From Bifidobacteriaceae bacterium (GTDB taxonomy: Bacteria > Actinomycetota > Actinomycetes > Actinomycetales > WQXJ01), in contig JAISCU010000251.1 in the NCBI GenBank assembly GCA_031265345.1, positions 1-19,487 of the forward strand: DNA of 19,487 nt. The letters are read 5' to 3'. How positions within the stretch are numbered: the stretch's first letter is position 1; each line of letters begins with the position of its first letter. Position numbers and translations under genes: made by a program. Below, piece after piece: positions 1-8,625 of this stretch. The notes under the pieces are model-generated. The model made no database searches. It was given only the letters and a program-made list of their open reading frames with translations, and was not told where the DNA came from.

Positions 1-26
1 CAGATCGACAAGCGGAGCGATCCCGA

Positions 27-43
27 CGGCCCGTAGCGGGCCG
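27..43 (-). terminator. Possible hairpin terminator downstream of proS
   Basis: A perfect 7-bp inverted repeat (CGGCCCG / CGGGCCG) with a 3-base TAG loop lies 43 bases beyond the proS stop on the minus strand. No T-run follows it, so it would be a GC-rich hairpin terminator at best. It could also be a chance palindrome in GC-rich DNA. Confidence 0.3.
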
Positions 44-86
44 GGGGATCGAGACCTTGTTTAGCGCCCCCAAGTCCAGTATCTTG

Positions 87-1886
87 CTACACTTGTTCCA
101 GGGCCTCGTTGACGACCTCGGTGACCCGGACGGCGGCATCGTCCACGGGCAATTCGACCACCACCCCCGTGCGGCGGTCCTTGAGCTCGACCACGCCGGA
201 AGCCAGACCGCGGCCGACCACCACGATGTACGGGACGCCGAGCAGTTCGGCGTCGGCGAACTTGACGCCGGCCGACAAGCGGGGGCGGTCGTCGTACAGG
301 ACCTCCAACCCCGCTTCCTCGAGGTTGTCAGCCAGGGCGGCTGCGGCAGCGAAGATGCCGGGGTCCTTGCCGGTGGCGACCACATGGACGTGGGCGGGAG
401 CGACGTGCGCGGGCCAGATCAGGCCGCGGTCGTCGTGGCATTTCTCCGCCAGAGCGGCCAGAGCCCTGGTCACACCGATCCCGTACGAGCCCATCGTCAC
501 CGTGACGAGCTTGCCGTTCTGGTCCAGCACCTTCAGACCGAGAGCCTCGGCGTACTTGCGCCCCAGCTGGAAGATGTGCCCCAGCTCGATCCCGCGTGCC
601 AGCTCCAACGGACCCGAGCCGTCCGGCGCCGGATCGCCCTCGCGAACCTCGGCCGCGTCGATCACAGGCTGCCCGTCCTGCCCGGCGGCGAGGAAGTCGC
701 GGCCCGCGACCAATCCGAAGACGTGCCGGTCGGTGGCGTTGGCGCCAGTGATCCACGATGTGCCCGCGACCACGCGCGGATCGAGGAAATAGGGCACTGC
801 CGCCTCCGGGTGAGCTGCGTTCACGCCCAGCACCTCCGGCCCGATGTAGCCGCGCACCAACTCGGGCCGCCTGGCGAAGTCCTCGTCCGATGCCGGTTCG
901 ACCGCGGCCGGGAACACTGCCGCCGCCAGCCGGGTCAGGTCGACCTCGCGATCACCGGGCAGTCCCAGCACCATCAGCGAGCGGTCGCCGGAGGGCTGGG
1001 TCACGGCCATGACGACGTTCTTCAGCGTGTCGGAAGCCTCCCACCGGCGACCGTCGGCGCGGGGCTGGTCGCGATTGGCGGCATCGACCAACGTCTCAAT
1101 CGTGGTCGTGCCGGGGGTGGGCTCCACGCGGGCCGGAGCCAGACCCTCAACCGGACTCGCGGCAGGCGGCACAGTGGCAACCGCCTCGACGTTGGCCGCG
1201 TAACCGGCCGCCGAACGCACGTAAGTGTCCTCGCCGACCGGCGTCGGGTGGAGGAACTCCTCCGAACGCGAGCCGCCCATCGCCCCCGACATGGCCGAGA
1301 CAATCACAACGTCAAGCCCAAGACGGTCAAACGTCCGTTGGTATGCCACCCGTTGGGTCTCGTAGGAGCGGTCCAGCCCGGCGTCATCGACGTCGAACGA
1401 GTAGGCGTCCTTCATGACGAACTCGCGCCCGCGCAGCAGGCCCGCCCGCGGCCGAGCCTCGTCCCGGTACTTGGTCTGGATTTGGTACAGCATCAGCGGC
1501 AGGTCCTTGTAGCTGGAGCACATGTCCGCCACCAATAGCGTGAAGACCTCCTCATGCGTCGGGGCTAAGAGCATGTCAGCCTCCTTGCGGTCCTTCAGGC
1601 GGAACATGTTCGGCCCGTAGTCGACCCAGCGCCCCGAGGCCTGGTACGGCTCGGCCGGCAACAGCGCCGGGAAACGGACCTCCTGGCCGCCGATCCGGTC
1701 CTGCTCCTCGCGCACTATGGCCTCGATCTTGGCCAGGACCCGCAGGCCGAGCGGCAGCCAGGCGTAGATGCCGGGGGCCTGGCGACGGATGTAGCCCGCG
1801 CGGACCAGCAGCTTGTGCGAGGCGACCTCGGCGTCGGCCGGGTCCTCGCGAAGGGTCTTGACAAAGAGTTTCGACATGCGCAGCAC
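87..1886 (-). CDS. proS: Prolyl-tRNA synthetase, bacterial type with editing insertion
   Basis: Cytoplasmic class II aminoacyl-tRNA synthetase that charges tRNA-Pro with proline for translation. The 599-aa length and layout fit the bacterial (ProS type 1) form. The N-terminal segment carries the conserved RAGYIRR and GIYAWLPLG stretches, motif 2 contains [17 protein letters not shown] followed by MKDAYSFD, and motif 3 is [10 protein letters not shown] at residues 465-474. The roughly 180 residues between motifs 2 and 3 match the INS domain that deacylates Ala-tRNA-Pro. The GTG start at 1886 gives MLRMSK; an ATG three codons later is the alternative. GTG is preferred because a -10-like TAAGGT ends 7 nt before it, which would make the transcript leaderless. 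It is the last gene of the dxr-rseP-ispG-GNAT-proS block, 164 bp after the GNAT gene. Identification is secure. Confidence 0.97.
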   Translation of the reverse strand: MLRMSKLFVKTLREDPADAEVASHKLLVRAGYIRRQAPGIYAWLPLGLRVLAKIEAIVREEQDRIGGQEVRFPALLPAEPYQASGRWVDYGPNMFRLKDRKEADMLLAPTHEEVFTLLVADMCSSYKDLPLMLYQIQTKYRDEARPRAGLLRGREFVMKDAYSFDVDDAGLDRSYETQRVAYQRTFDRLGLDVVIVSAMSGAMGGSRSEEFLHPTPVGEDTYVRSAAGYAANVEAVATVPPAASPVEGLAPARVEPTPGTTTIETLVDAANRDQPRADGRRWEASDTLKNVVMAVTQPSGDRSLMVLGLPGDREVDLTRLAAAVFPAAVEPASDEDFARRPELVRGYIGPEVLGVNAAHPEAAVPYFLDPRVVAGTSWITGANATDRHVFGLVAGRDFLAAGQDGQPVIDAAEVREGDPAPDGSGPLELARGIELGHIFQLGRKYAEALGLKVLDQNGKLVTVTMGSYGIGVTRALAALAEKCHDDRGLIWPAHVAPAHVHVVATGKDPGIFAAAAALADNLEEAGLEVLYDDRPRLSAGVKFADAELLGVPYIVVVGRGLASGVVELKDRRTGVVVELPVDDAAVRVTEVVNEALEQV

Positions 1887-1893
1887 GCCCTAA

Positions 1894-1921
1894 ACCTTAC
1901 CGAGCGTTGGGGCCGCCTCAA
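1894..1921 (-). promoter_or_regulatory. Candidate leaderless promoter of proS
   Basis: On the minus strand TTGAGG (1921-1916) and TAAGGT (1899-1894) are spaced 16 bp apart and resemble a housekeeping -35/-10 pair. The -10 box is followed by 7 bases and then the GTG start of proS, so transcription would begin at or next to the start codon. No Shine-Dalgarno sequence is evident, which is consistent with a leaderless mRNA, common in actinobacteria. The role is inferred from sequence alone. Confidence 0.45.
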
Positions 1922-2050
1922 CGTCAAGGCCCTGCACGATGCCGCTGGGCGAGCTCCGGCGCTCCCCATGAGGCCCCCCGCCTGGGCTCCGCAGCCTGGG
2001 ACGCGCGCCAGGAGCGACGTGTGTCCCCCGACCAGTCGAGGAACCGTCCC

Positions 2051-2959
2051 CTAGAGCATGATGGTGGCCCAGGTGCCGACCTGGACAAAGCCGACCGCGC
2101 GGTAGACGGCCAGGGCCGGGGCGTTGAAATCGTTGACGTAGAGGCAGACGTGGTCCCAGCCGCGCTGGCGGGCATGCGCCACCACCGCCACCATCCCGGC
2201 CTTGGCGATCCCGCGCCCGCGATAGGCGGGGTTGGTCCAGACGCCTTGGACCTGGGCCCAGCGGCCGCAGGCGGCGCCCAGTTCGGCTTTGAAGACGACC
2301 TCACCGGTGGCTGGATCGATGCGGGCCAGAATCGCTCCGCGCTCGAGTTGGACGCCGATGTGGGTGCGGTAGGCGGACTCCGGGCCGGGCGGCGGGAAGC
2401 CCAGTTCCTCCGCGAACATCGCCCGGCAGGCGGGAACCATCGCGTCCAAGGCGGCCGGCGTGGCGGGACGCACCAGCGGGTCCGCCCGGCCGAAGAACGT
2501 TCCCTGGATGGCCATCAATGGCTGTGTCGGGCGGTAGGCCCGTGGCGTTGGCAGCGTTGGCGAGAGCTCGCGCCAGAGTGCCTCTACGGCAACGGCATCG
2601 CCCACCATCGAGGCGTAGCGGTTGCCGCGGGCCCGCGCCATGGCGGCGAACCCCGCTGCCTGAGCGGCCTCGGCGCCCACCGGCATGAGGCTGCCGCCCG
2701 CCCACAACAAGGCTTGAATGTGCTCGGGCCGCAAGGCTTGGCCGAGCCGCCGCGCGCCGGGACGCTCCAGCCCCCACAACTCTCCTGTGCCCGTCGGCGC
2801 GGACAACGCCTGCGCGACACGGTGACCCGCCATCACGCCATCGGCCCCCCTGGTCTGGCAGAACGCCAGGGCGGCCGGATACTCCGAGCGCTCCAGCGGG
2901 CGCGGGCGGGCGCGGCCTCGCCTGGGCGTGCCCAGGCGTAGCAACCGCGCTTCTGCCAT
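2051..2959 (-). CDS. GNAT-family N-acetyltransferase with DUF4081-like N-terminus
   Basis: Predicted cytoplasmic acetyl-CoA-dependent N-acetyltransferase of 302 aa; substrate unknown. The C-terminal half is a GNAT domain: VWTNPAYRGRGIAKAG contains the acetyl-CoA pyrophosphate-binding loop (RGRGIA, residues 247-252), followed by the LYVNDFNAPALAVYRAVGF stretch typical of GNAT motif B. The N-terminal half (about residues 1-140) looks like the DUF4081 region found in the actinobacterial relative next to ispG (Rv2867c in M. tuberculosis). It lies 47 bp downstream of ispG on the same strand and is probably cotranscribed with it. Its constant position beside MEP-pathway genes and proS is established for actinobacteria, but no functional link is proven. 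Family is secure, substrate is not. Confidence 0.88.
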   Translation of the reverse strand: MAEARLLRLGTPRRGRARPRPLERSEYPAALAFCQTRGADGVMAGHRVAQALSAPTGTGELWGLERPGARRLGQALRPEHIQALLWAGGSLMPVGAEAAQAAGFAAMARARGNRYASMVGDAVAVEALWRELSPTLPTPRAYRPTQPLMAIQGTFFGRADPLVRPATPAALDAMVPACRAMFAEELGFPPPGPESAYRTHIGVQLERGAILARIDPATGEVVFKAELGAACGRWAQVQGVWTNPAYRGRGIAKAGMVAVVAHARQRGWDHVCLYVNDFNAPALAVYRAVGFVQVGTWATIML

Positions 2960-3006
2960 GCCCGCAATACTAAGAGATCACAGCCCCTCGGGTCGTGCGG
3001 CGAGAT

Positions 3007-4251
3007 TCAACGGCCGACCACCACCACCTGGACACCGGAACCCAGCCGCTGGCTGGCGGACGGCTGGTTGCCGGCCGACCGGTCGCTGGCGATCTGGTCG
3101 GGAGCCGAGCCAGCGGCATCGTCCAACTGCTGGCCGGACTGTTCCTTGGCCAGCGCCATGGCGCGGGCCCGTTCCAGGAGCACCTCCACGATCTGGTCCT
3201 CGGGAACCGTCTGGACCACCTCGCCCTTGATGAAGATCTGGCCTTTGCCGTTGCCGGAGGCGACGCCCAGGTCGGCCTCGCGCGCTTCGCCCGGCCCGTT
3301 GACGACGCAGCCCATGACCGCCACGCGCAACGGGACCTTGATGTTCTTGAGGCCTTCGGTGACACTCTCGGCCAGGGTCACCACGTCCACTTGGGCGCGC
3401 CCACAAGACGGGCACGAGACAATGTCGAGTTCGCGTTTGCGCAGGCCAAGGGCTTGCAACAGGGCAGTGCCGACCTTCACTTCCTCGACCGGCGGCGCCG
3501 AGAGCGAGACCCGGATGGTGTCTCCGATCCCCTGGCCGAGCAGCGCGCCGAAAGCCGCGACCGATTTGATGGTTCCCTGGAAAGCCGGCCCCGCCTCGGT
3601 CACGCCGAGGTGCAGCGGCCAATCGCCGCGCTGGGCCAGTTGGCGGTAGGCCTCGACCATGACCACCGGGTCGTGGTGCTTGACCGAGATCTTGAAGTCG
3701 TGGAAGCCGACCTCCTCGAACAGCGAGGCCTCCCAGACGGCCGATTCGACTAGGGCCGCCGGTGTGGCCTTTCCGTGCTTCTTCAACAGCGACGGTTCCA
3801 GGGATCCCGCGTTGACGCCGATCCGCAGCGACACGCCCGCGTCCGTGGCGGCTTTGGCGATGGCTTTGACCTGGTCGTCGAACTTGCGGATGTTGCCGGG
3901 GTTGACACGGACGGCGGCGCAGCCCGCGTCGATGGCCGCGAAGACGTATTTGGGCTGGAAGTGGATATCGGCTATGACCGGGATGGTCGAGTGGCGGGCG
4001 ATGGCCGCCAGCGCGTCGGAATCGTCCTGGGAGGGGACGGCCACGCGGACGATGTCGCAGCCGGCGGCGGTGAGTTCCGCGATCTGGCGCAGGGTCGCGT
4101 CCACATCCGAGGTCAATGTGGTGGTCATCGACTGGACGGAGATCGGCGCGCCTGCGCCCACTTCGACAGGACCGACGCGGATGCCGCGCGAGGGGCGGCG
4201 AGGGGCTAGACGCAGCGGAGCTTCAGGGATTCCCAGCGAGACCGGCACCAT
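3007..4251 (-). CDS. ispG: 4-hydroxy-3-methylbut-2-en-1-yl diphosphate synthase (flavodoxin)
   Basis: IspG (GcpE) is the penultimate MEP-pathway enzyme. It reductively converts 2-C-methyl-D-erythritol 2,4-cyclodiphosphate to HMBPP with a [4Fe-4S] cluster. The 414-aa protein has the N-terminal TIM-barrel signatures [28 protein letters not shown] and IADIHFQPK. The cluster ligands are visible near the C-terminus: C280 and C283 in SCPSCGR, C315 in GCVVNGPGE, plus E322. The last roughly 40 residues are a non-conserved Gln/Ser/Ala-rich tail. The ATG at 4251 is used; a CATACT -10-like box lies 3 nt before it, so a leaderless start at the following GTG codon (4248) cannot be excluded. It lies 79 bp after the site-2 protease gene and is very probably in the same transcript. 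Confidence 0.97.
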   Translation of the reverse strand: MVPVSLGIPEAPLRLAPRRPSRGIRVGPVEVGAGAPISVQSMTTTLTSDVDATLRQIAELTAAGCDIVRVAVPSQDDSDALAAIARHSTIPVIADIHFQPKYVFAAIDAGCAAVRVNPGNIRKFDDQVKAIAKAATDAGVSLRIGVNAGSLEPSLLKKHGKATPAALVESAVWEASLFEEVGFHDFKISVKHHDPVVMVEAYRQLAQRGDWPLHLGVTEAGPAFQGTIKSVAAFGALLGQGIGDTIRVSLSAPPVEEVKVGTALLQALGLRKRELDIVSCPSCGRAQVDVVTLAESVTEGLKNIKVPLRVAVMGCVVNGPGEAREADLGVASGNGKGQIFIKGEVVQTVPEDQIVEVLLERARAMALAKEQSGQQLDDAAGSAPDQIASDRSAGNQPSASQRLGSGVQVVVVGR

Positions 4252-4330
4252 GACAGTATGCCAGGCCGCCCCGACGCGACCGCCCTGCCTGGTTCCGGGC
4301 GCGGCGGCTCAAGCCCCACCGGACCGGGGG

Positions 4331-5812
4331 TCAGATGTCGAGCGGGTTGAACACGTCCGCGGCCACCAGGATCACTGTCATCAGGATCAGCAGCCCCACA
4401 ACCACATAGGTCAGAGGCATCAGCCGGGCCGAATCCGCCGGGCCGGGGTCGGGGCGGCCACGCATCCGGGCGACCGTTCGCCGGGCGCCCTCGTAGAGCG
4501 CGTTGGCGACATGGCCCCCGTCCAAGGGCAGTAATGGCAGCAGGTTGAACAACCACAACGCGATGTTCACCGAGGCTCCCAATTGCAGCCAGATCCCCCA
4601 GCGCAAACGCCATGGGTCGATCCCGGTCTCGCCAGGATCGACCTGCCCGATCTCCCCGGACAGACGCGCGATCCCAACGATCGAGGCCGGTGAGTCGGGG
4701 CTGCGCTCCTTGCCTTGCAGCATGTCGGACAGCGTGTTCCAGACGCTCACCGGCAACTGCGCGTACAGCTTGGCCGAGCCCGCCACCTGCTCCCACAGCG
4801 CCACCGGAGCCGCCGTGACCGGCTTCTTCGCCAGTTCGAGCCGCCCGGCCGAGATGCCGATCAAGGAGCGGGCGGCGGAGGTTCCCGCGCCGATCTCCAT
4901 CGGCGTGACCTCCAACTCCAGCCGCCTGCCGTCGCGCTCCACGGCGATCACGGTCGGTTCCGTGGGGGCGACCGCCACCAGGTCGAGGAACTGGTACCAA
5001 TCGTTGATCGCCTGGCCGTCCCAGCCGACTATCTTGTCTCCCACTTCCAGGCCCGCCCGCTTGGCCGGGGCGACGATCGTGCCCGCCTCGCACTCAGGCC
5101 TCGACTCGCCCGCTTCGGTCACGCACTGCGTGACACTCGCGATAGTCGTCGAGGGTTCGTACACACCGATCACCGACAGCGCCACCACGAGCAGCACCAG
5201 CGCCAGGATCAGGTTCATGGTCGGGCCGCCCAGCATGACGACCAGTTTGCGCGGCGCGGACAAGCGGTAGAAGGCCCGGCTGGCGACGTCCTGGGCCGCC
5301 TTGCCCGATGCCGTGCCCACAGCCCCGCCACTGGCCGCGGCCCCAGTCGTGGTCGCTTCGGCGGCAGGTGACTGCGAAGCCTCGGCAACCGACGCGTCTT
5401 CGACCGATTCGTTCAGATCGGTTCCTGGCGCCGGTCCAGCCGGCACCGCGACTGACACCTCGCCCGCAGCGGGCTTGGCGGCCGAGCCAGCCGCAACTTC
5501 GGCCAACTCGTCGCGGGTGGCCTCACGAGCGGCATCGGCCAAATTGGCGCGCCAACCGGACTTGGCGGCGCGCGGTGACCGGTTCGGGGAATACATGCCG
5601 ATCATACGGATGTAGCCGCCCAAGAGGAGCCACTTGATGCCGTACTCGGTCTCGCCCACCTTCTTGGACCACAGGGTGGGGCCGAACCCGACCATGTACT
5701 GCGAGACCGGCACCTTGAACAGCTTCGCCGGCAGCAGGTGGCCCAGTTCGTGCCAGGCCACCGAGATGACCAAAAGGACAATGAAAACGATCACTCCGAT
5801 CGCAAAGATCAT
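4331..5812 (-). CDS. Site-2 intramembrane metalloprotease (RseP/Rip1 family, M50)
   Basis: Membrane-embedded zinc metalloprotease that cuts transmembrane anchors such as anti-sigma factors (regulated intramembrane proteolysis); orthologue position of Rip1 (Rv2869c). The 493-aa protein starts with a transmembrane helix carrying the zinc motif HELGH (residues 21-25). A LLLGGYIRMIGM strand follows, then a second membrane segment (MLGGPTMNLILALVLLV), a PDZ-like region (RAGLEVGDKIVGWDG), and the third metal ligand in LLPLLPLDGGH (D431). The C-terminus holds a last membrane helix. The ATG at 5812 overlaps the dxr stop as ATGA and is chosen over an in-frame start 15 codons upstream. About 90 residues of Ala/Glu/Thr/Ser-rich low-complexity sequence separate the GGY region from the second membrane segment. 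Substrates are unknown. Confidence 0.93.
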   Translation of the reverse strand: MIFAIGVIVFIVLLVISVAWHELGHLLPAKLFKVPVSQYMVGFGPTLWSKKVGETEYGIKWLLLGGYIRMIGMYSPNRSPRAAKSGWRANLADAAREATRDELAEVAAGSAAKPAAGEVSVAVPAGPAPGTDLNESVEDASVAEASQSPAAEATTTGAAASGGAVGTASGKAAQDVASRAFYRLSAPRKLVVMLGGPTMNLILALVLLVVALSVIGVYEPSTTIASVTQCVTEAGESRPECEAGTIVAPAKRAGLEVGDKIVGWDGQAINDWYQFLDLVAVAPTEPTVIAVERDGRRLELEVTPMEIGAGTSAARSLIGISAGRLELAKKPVTAAPVALWEQVAGSAKLYAQLPVSVWNTLSDMLQGKERSPDSPASIVGIARLSGEIGQVDPGETGIDPWRLRWGIWLQLGASVNIALWLFNLLPLLPLDGGHVANALYEGARRTVARMRGRPDPGPADSARLMPLTYVVVGLLILMTVILVAADVFNPLDI

Positions 5813-7020
5813 GCCTGCTTCCCTTCCACGACGCTGGCGGCCCGGGCCCGCGCCCAACCATCGGCTTCCATCACTTGTTCAAGGGTAGGCGTCTTTCCTG
5901 GGGAGAGGCTGGAGGCGAACCGCGTGACCACCTCCGCGACCGTGTCGACAATGTCGAGGTAGCCGATCCGGCCCTCCAGGAACGCTCCGACACAGACCTC
6001 GTTGGCGCCGTTGAGCACCGCCGGGTGCAGGGGCGACGCGGTCAGGGCGCGACGCGCCAGGCCCAGGGCCGGGAAGGTCTCGTTGTCGACCGGCTCGAAC
6101 GTCCAGGCCTGGGCCGTCCCGAAATCGACTGGCGCGATCACGTCTCCGAGCCGCTCGGGCCAGGCCAGGGCCAGGGCTATCGGCAAGCGCATGTCCGGCG
6201 GCGAGGCCTGGGCGATGATCGCTCCGTCGCGGAATTGGACCATCGAATGGATGATCGACTGGGGATGGACCACCACGTCGATCCGTTCCGGGGGGATGTC
6301 GAACAGCAAGTGGGCCTCGATCAATTCGAGGGCCTTGTTGATGAGGGTCGAGGAGTTGATCGTGACGACCGGCCCCATGTCCCAGGTGGGGTGCGCGAGG
6401 GCCTGGTTCGGGGTGACTCCGGCCAGATCGGCGCGGGCGCAGCCCCGGAACGGCCCACCCGAGGCGGTCAGGATCAACCTGTCCACTTCGACTGCCCGGC
6501 CACCGCGCAGGCATTGGGCTATCGCCGAATGCTCCGAGTCGACCGGCACGATCTGGCCCTCCCGCTGGACCGCGCTCTTGACCAGCGCCCCGCCTATGAC
6601 CAGGGACTCCTTGTTGGCGAGCGCGAGGGTGGAGCCGGCTTCGAGCGCGGCCAGGGTCGGCTCCAGCCCGGCCGCGCCGGTGATGCCGTTCAGCACCACG
6701 TCGCTGCCCATCGCCGCTATCTTGGACGATGCCGCAGGCCCGGTCACGATTTCGCAGCCGGGCGGCCAGGGGGCGGCCTGGGCGGCCATGGCCTGCGTGA
6801 CTGCGACGGCGGCATCGTCCGTGGGTAGGGCGAGACGGGCGGGCCGGAACTGGAGCACCTGGCGGGCCAACTCCTGCGGCCGTGTCCCCTGGGCGGCCAG
6901 GGCCTCGATCTTGAAATTGTCGGGGTGGCGGCCGATCACGTCGGCGGCTTGGCGGCCGATCGAACCGGTCGCGCCGAGGATGGTGACAGATCGCCTAGGC
7001 ACTGGCCTATTGTGCCGCAT
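5809..7020 (-). CDS. dxr: 1-deoxy-D-xylulose 5-phosphate reductoisomerase
   Basis: Dxr (IspC) catalyses the first committed step of the MEP pathway: NADPH-dependent rearrangement and reduction of DXP to MEP, with a divalent metal. The 403-aa protein shows the N-terminal NADPH loop GATGSIG (residues 16-22), ANKESLVIGG, the metal-binding VDSEHSAI, TASGGPFR, AHPTWDMGP and the late LNGANE motif with its acidic ligand. The ATG at 7020 places the Rossmann loop at the usual distance from the N-terminus; the frame stays open further upstream but would then run through the divergent gene. It is the first gene of the minus-strand operon and overlaps the site-2 protease start by 4 nt. With ispG two genes on, it indicates MEP-dependent isoprenoid synthesis. 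Confidence 0.96.
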   Translation of the reverse strand: MRHNRPVPRRSVTILGATGSIGRQAADVIGRHPDNFKIEALAAQGTRPQELARQVLQFRPARLALPTDDAAVAVTQAMAAQAAPWPPGCEIVTGPAASSKIAAMGSDVVLNGITGAAGLEPTLAALEAGSTLALANKESLVIGGALVKSAVQREGQIVPVDSEHSAIAQCLRGGRAVEVDRLILTASGGPFRGCARADLAGVTPNQALAHPTWDMGPVVTINSSTLINKALELIEAHLLFDIPPERIDVVVHPQSIIHSMVQFRDGAIIAQASPPDMRLPIALALAWPERLGDVIAPVDFGTAQAWTFEPVDNETFPALGLARRALTASPLHPAVLNGANEVCVGAFLEGRIGYLDIVDTVAEVVTRFASSLSPGKTPTLEQVMEADGWARARAASVVEGKQA

Positions 7021-7038
7021 TGGGCCAAACTTGAGTCC

Positions 7039-7629
7039 ATGGGATTCAATCCGTCCGAGCTCGCAGCCGGTGAATATGTCATTTTCCATGCCCGCGCCCA
7101 CTGGAAAGTCCTGGTGGCGCCGGTTCTGGTGCTGATCGTGGCGGTGGCCGGATGGCTGGTGTGTTGGTTCAAACTGATCCCGGAGGAGTCGGGTTGGGAT
7201 TGGCTGCGCTGGACCGTCTCGGTCGTGGCGGTGCTGGCCCTGGCGATCTGGACGGTCGCGCCGTTCGTGCGCTGGGCCTGCCGCACCGACACCTTGACCA
7301 ACTACCGTCTGATCTCTCGCGAGGGCGTGTTCAAGCGTGAGGGGCGGGACATCCCGATGGACCGCGTGCACGCCGTCTCATACCAGCAAAGCTTCATCGA
7401 GCGCCTGCTCGGCGCGGGCACCCTGCACGTCCAGACCGCCGCCCAGCAGGCCGATGTGGCGCTCGACGACGTGGCCCATGTCAAACGCCGCCAGCTCCAG
7501 ATCAACGAGCAGCTGCTGGACCGCGACTTCGACTCCGTCCAGCCCGATTCGGCGGCGGGCCGGGCGGCGGAGGAGGCTTCGGGCCGCTTCGCCAGCGAGG
7601 CCGACCCGGATGGGCGCGACGCCCGCTGA
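7039..7629 (+). CDS. Bacterial PH-domain (DUF304/YdbS-like) membrane protein
   Basis: Small membrane protein of 196 aa, function unknown. Two hydrophobic helices lie near the N-terminus (about residues 24-44 and 54-76). They are followed by a bacterial pleckstrin-homology-like domain (bPH_2, formerly DUF304), with the typical stretch LTNYRLISREGVFKREGRD and then IPMDRVHAVSYQQSFIERLL and GAGTLHVQTA. The C-terminal tail is charged and probably cytosolic. The start at 7039 is chosen because MGFNPSELAAGEYV resembles the usual N-terminus. It leaves only 18 bp to the divergent dxr start, so both promoters must overlap each other or the opposite gene. The Shine-Dalgarno is weak. Family assignment is good, the role is not known. 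Confidence 0.85.
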   Translation: MGFNPSELAAGEYVIFHARAHWKVLVAPVLVLIVAVAGWLVCWFKLIPEESGWDWLRWTVSVVAVLALAIWTVAPFVRWACRTDTLTNYRLISREGVFKREGRDIPMDRVHAVSYQQSFIERLLGAGTLHVQTAAQQADVALDDVAHVKRRQLQINEQLLDRDFDSVQPDSAAGRAAEEASGRFASEADPDGRDAR

Positions 7630-7719
7630 CCGCCAACGCGACCGAGAATCAGTCGCTCGGATGGCCGCCGCCTTCCGATCCTTCCCCTAACTGCACCCTC
7701 GCGTCGCCCCGAGAGTCGC

Positions 7720-7725
7720 TATGAT
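7720..7725 (+). promoter_or_regulatory. Candidate -10 box of a leaderless vapBC transcript
   Basis: TATGAT, a near-perfect -10 hexamer, ends 6 nt before the ATG of the antitoxin gene. The mRNA would therefore start at the A of the start codon, with no 5' leader and no Shine-Dalgarno. No convincing -35 box is visible at the expected spacing. Confidence 0.45.
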
Positions 7726-7731
7726 GCTTCT

Positions 7732-7962
7732 ATGCGCACCACTCTCAACATCGCTGATCGCACGCTGGAACGAGCACGCACCCTGGCCACCCGCGAGGAA
7801 CGCGGGCTTTCGGACGTGTTCAACGAAGCCGCAGCATTGGGCCTAGCCCAGATGAGCGAGACTCTTGTCATACGGACCGACCCCATCACCGGCCTTCCAA
7901 CCTTTGACCTGGGATACCCCACGGGGCGCGAGGATGTACAACTGGCCAAGGACTCCGAGTGA
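7732..7962 (+). CDS. vapB: VapB-type antitoxin
   Basis: Antitoxin of a type II toxin-antitoxin pair, 76 aa. The N-terminus MRTTLNIADRTLERARTLA followed by GLSDVFNEAAALGL has the strand-helix-helix pattern of a ribbon-helix-helix DNA-binding domain, which normally dimerises on its own promoter. The C-terminal half (about residues 45-76) is the likely toxin-binding arm. The stop codon overlaps the GTG start of the PIN-domain toxin (GTGA), the classical translational coupling of such pairs. It is probably autorepressed together with the toxin. A -10 box immediately upstream predicts a leaderless message. Identification rests on both the fold pattern and the neighbour. Confidence 0.85.
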   Translation: MRTTLNIADRTLERARTLATREERGLSDVFNEAAALGLAQMSETLVIRTDPITGLPTFDLGYPTGREDVQLAKDSE

Positions 7963-8369
7963 GTGGCCCGGTGTACCTGCTGGACGCCAACATCCTTATC
8001 CCGCTGACGGACGCCCGCAACCGCGACCATGCGGCTGTGGTCGCCTGGCTCGGAGCCTCGAAACCGTTCGCCACCTGCCCGATCACTGAAGGCGCGCTCG
8101 TGCGTTATCTGGTTCGCGCCAATCATAAGGGCGCCGCCGCAGCGCGCGTGATCGCGGATCTCAGGTCGTCGCCGCGAGCCAGCTTCTGGGCCGCCGATTT
8201 GTCCTACGCCGACGTTCGACTCGATGACGTGTACGGCCACCGGCAGGTAACAGACAGTTACCTCGTGGCTCTAGTCCGCCACCATCCAGGCGCGCGCCTG
8301 GCGACCTTCGACCAGGCGCTGGCCGCCCGCGCCGCCGATGTGGCCGAATTGGTCTCCAGGCCAGATTGA
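7959..8369 (+). CDS. vapC: VapC-type PIN-domain ribonuclease toxin
   Basis: Toxin of the vapBC pair: a Mg2+-dependent PIN-domain endoribonuclease that typically cleaves tRNA or rRNA when freed from VapB. The 136-aa protein carries the four acidic positions of the PIN active site: D9 in YLLDANIL, E44 in CPITEGALVRYL, D99 in QVTDSYLVAL and D118 in LATFDQAL. It therefore appears catalytically intact. The start is GTG at 7959, overlapping the antitoxin stop by 4 nt. The RNA target cannot be predicted from sequence. Confidence 0.92.
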   Translation: MSGPVYLLDANILIPLTDARNRDHAAVVAWLGASKPFATCPITEGALVRYLVRANHKGAAAARVIADLRSSPRASFWAADLSYADVRLDDVYGHRQVTDSYLVALVRHHPGARLATFDQALAARAADVAELVSRPD

Positions 8370-8625
8370 TCTGACCCTCCCCCCCAGGCCGGCAAGCTGC
8401 ATTTGGACGGTCTGGGCGTCGAGACCATCCGTTTGCAGGCCGACGATGCGGCATCGTCGGACTGAAGGCGACACGAGTGGGAGCGAGGCCCGCCGAGCGG
8501 GTCGGAGCCGAACCGTCCCGGCTGGGCGATCCAGTGCCTCAACCACGGCAAATCCAGTTCCCCAGCAAAACTGAAAATGGTACCCCGGCACCATGGATTA
8601 TCGTTCCAGGGCCGTGCGCGCCAAA
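8370..8625. other. Convergent intergenic region with a 9-bp hairpin
   Basis: This gap separates the 3' ends of the two converging toxin-antitoxin cassettes. It contains a perfect 9-bp inverted repeat, 8440-8448 with 8452-8460 (CCGACGATG / CATCGTCGG), with a 3-base loop. It could act as a bidirectional terminator, although no T-run follows on either strand. A short open stretch at 8391-8465 on plus (25 codons including the stop) reads like a protein tail, but has no visible start and no recognised parent. Confidence 0.35.

Noticed and set aside
57..1538. 493-codon plus-strand open frame
   Set aside because: It lies antisense to prolyl-tRNA synthetase; its Arg/His/Gly/Val-rich composition is typical of a mirror frame in GC-rich DNA and matches no family.
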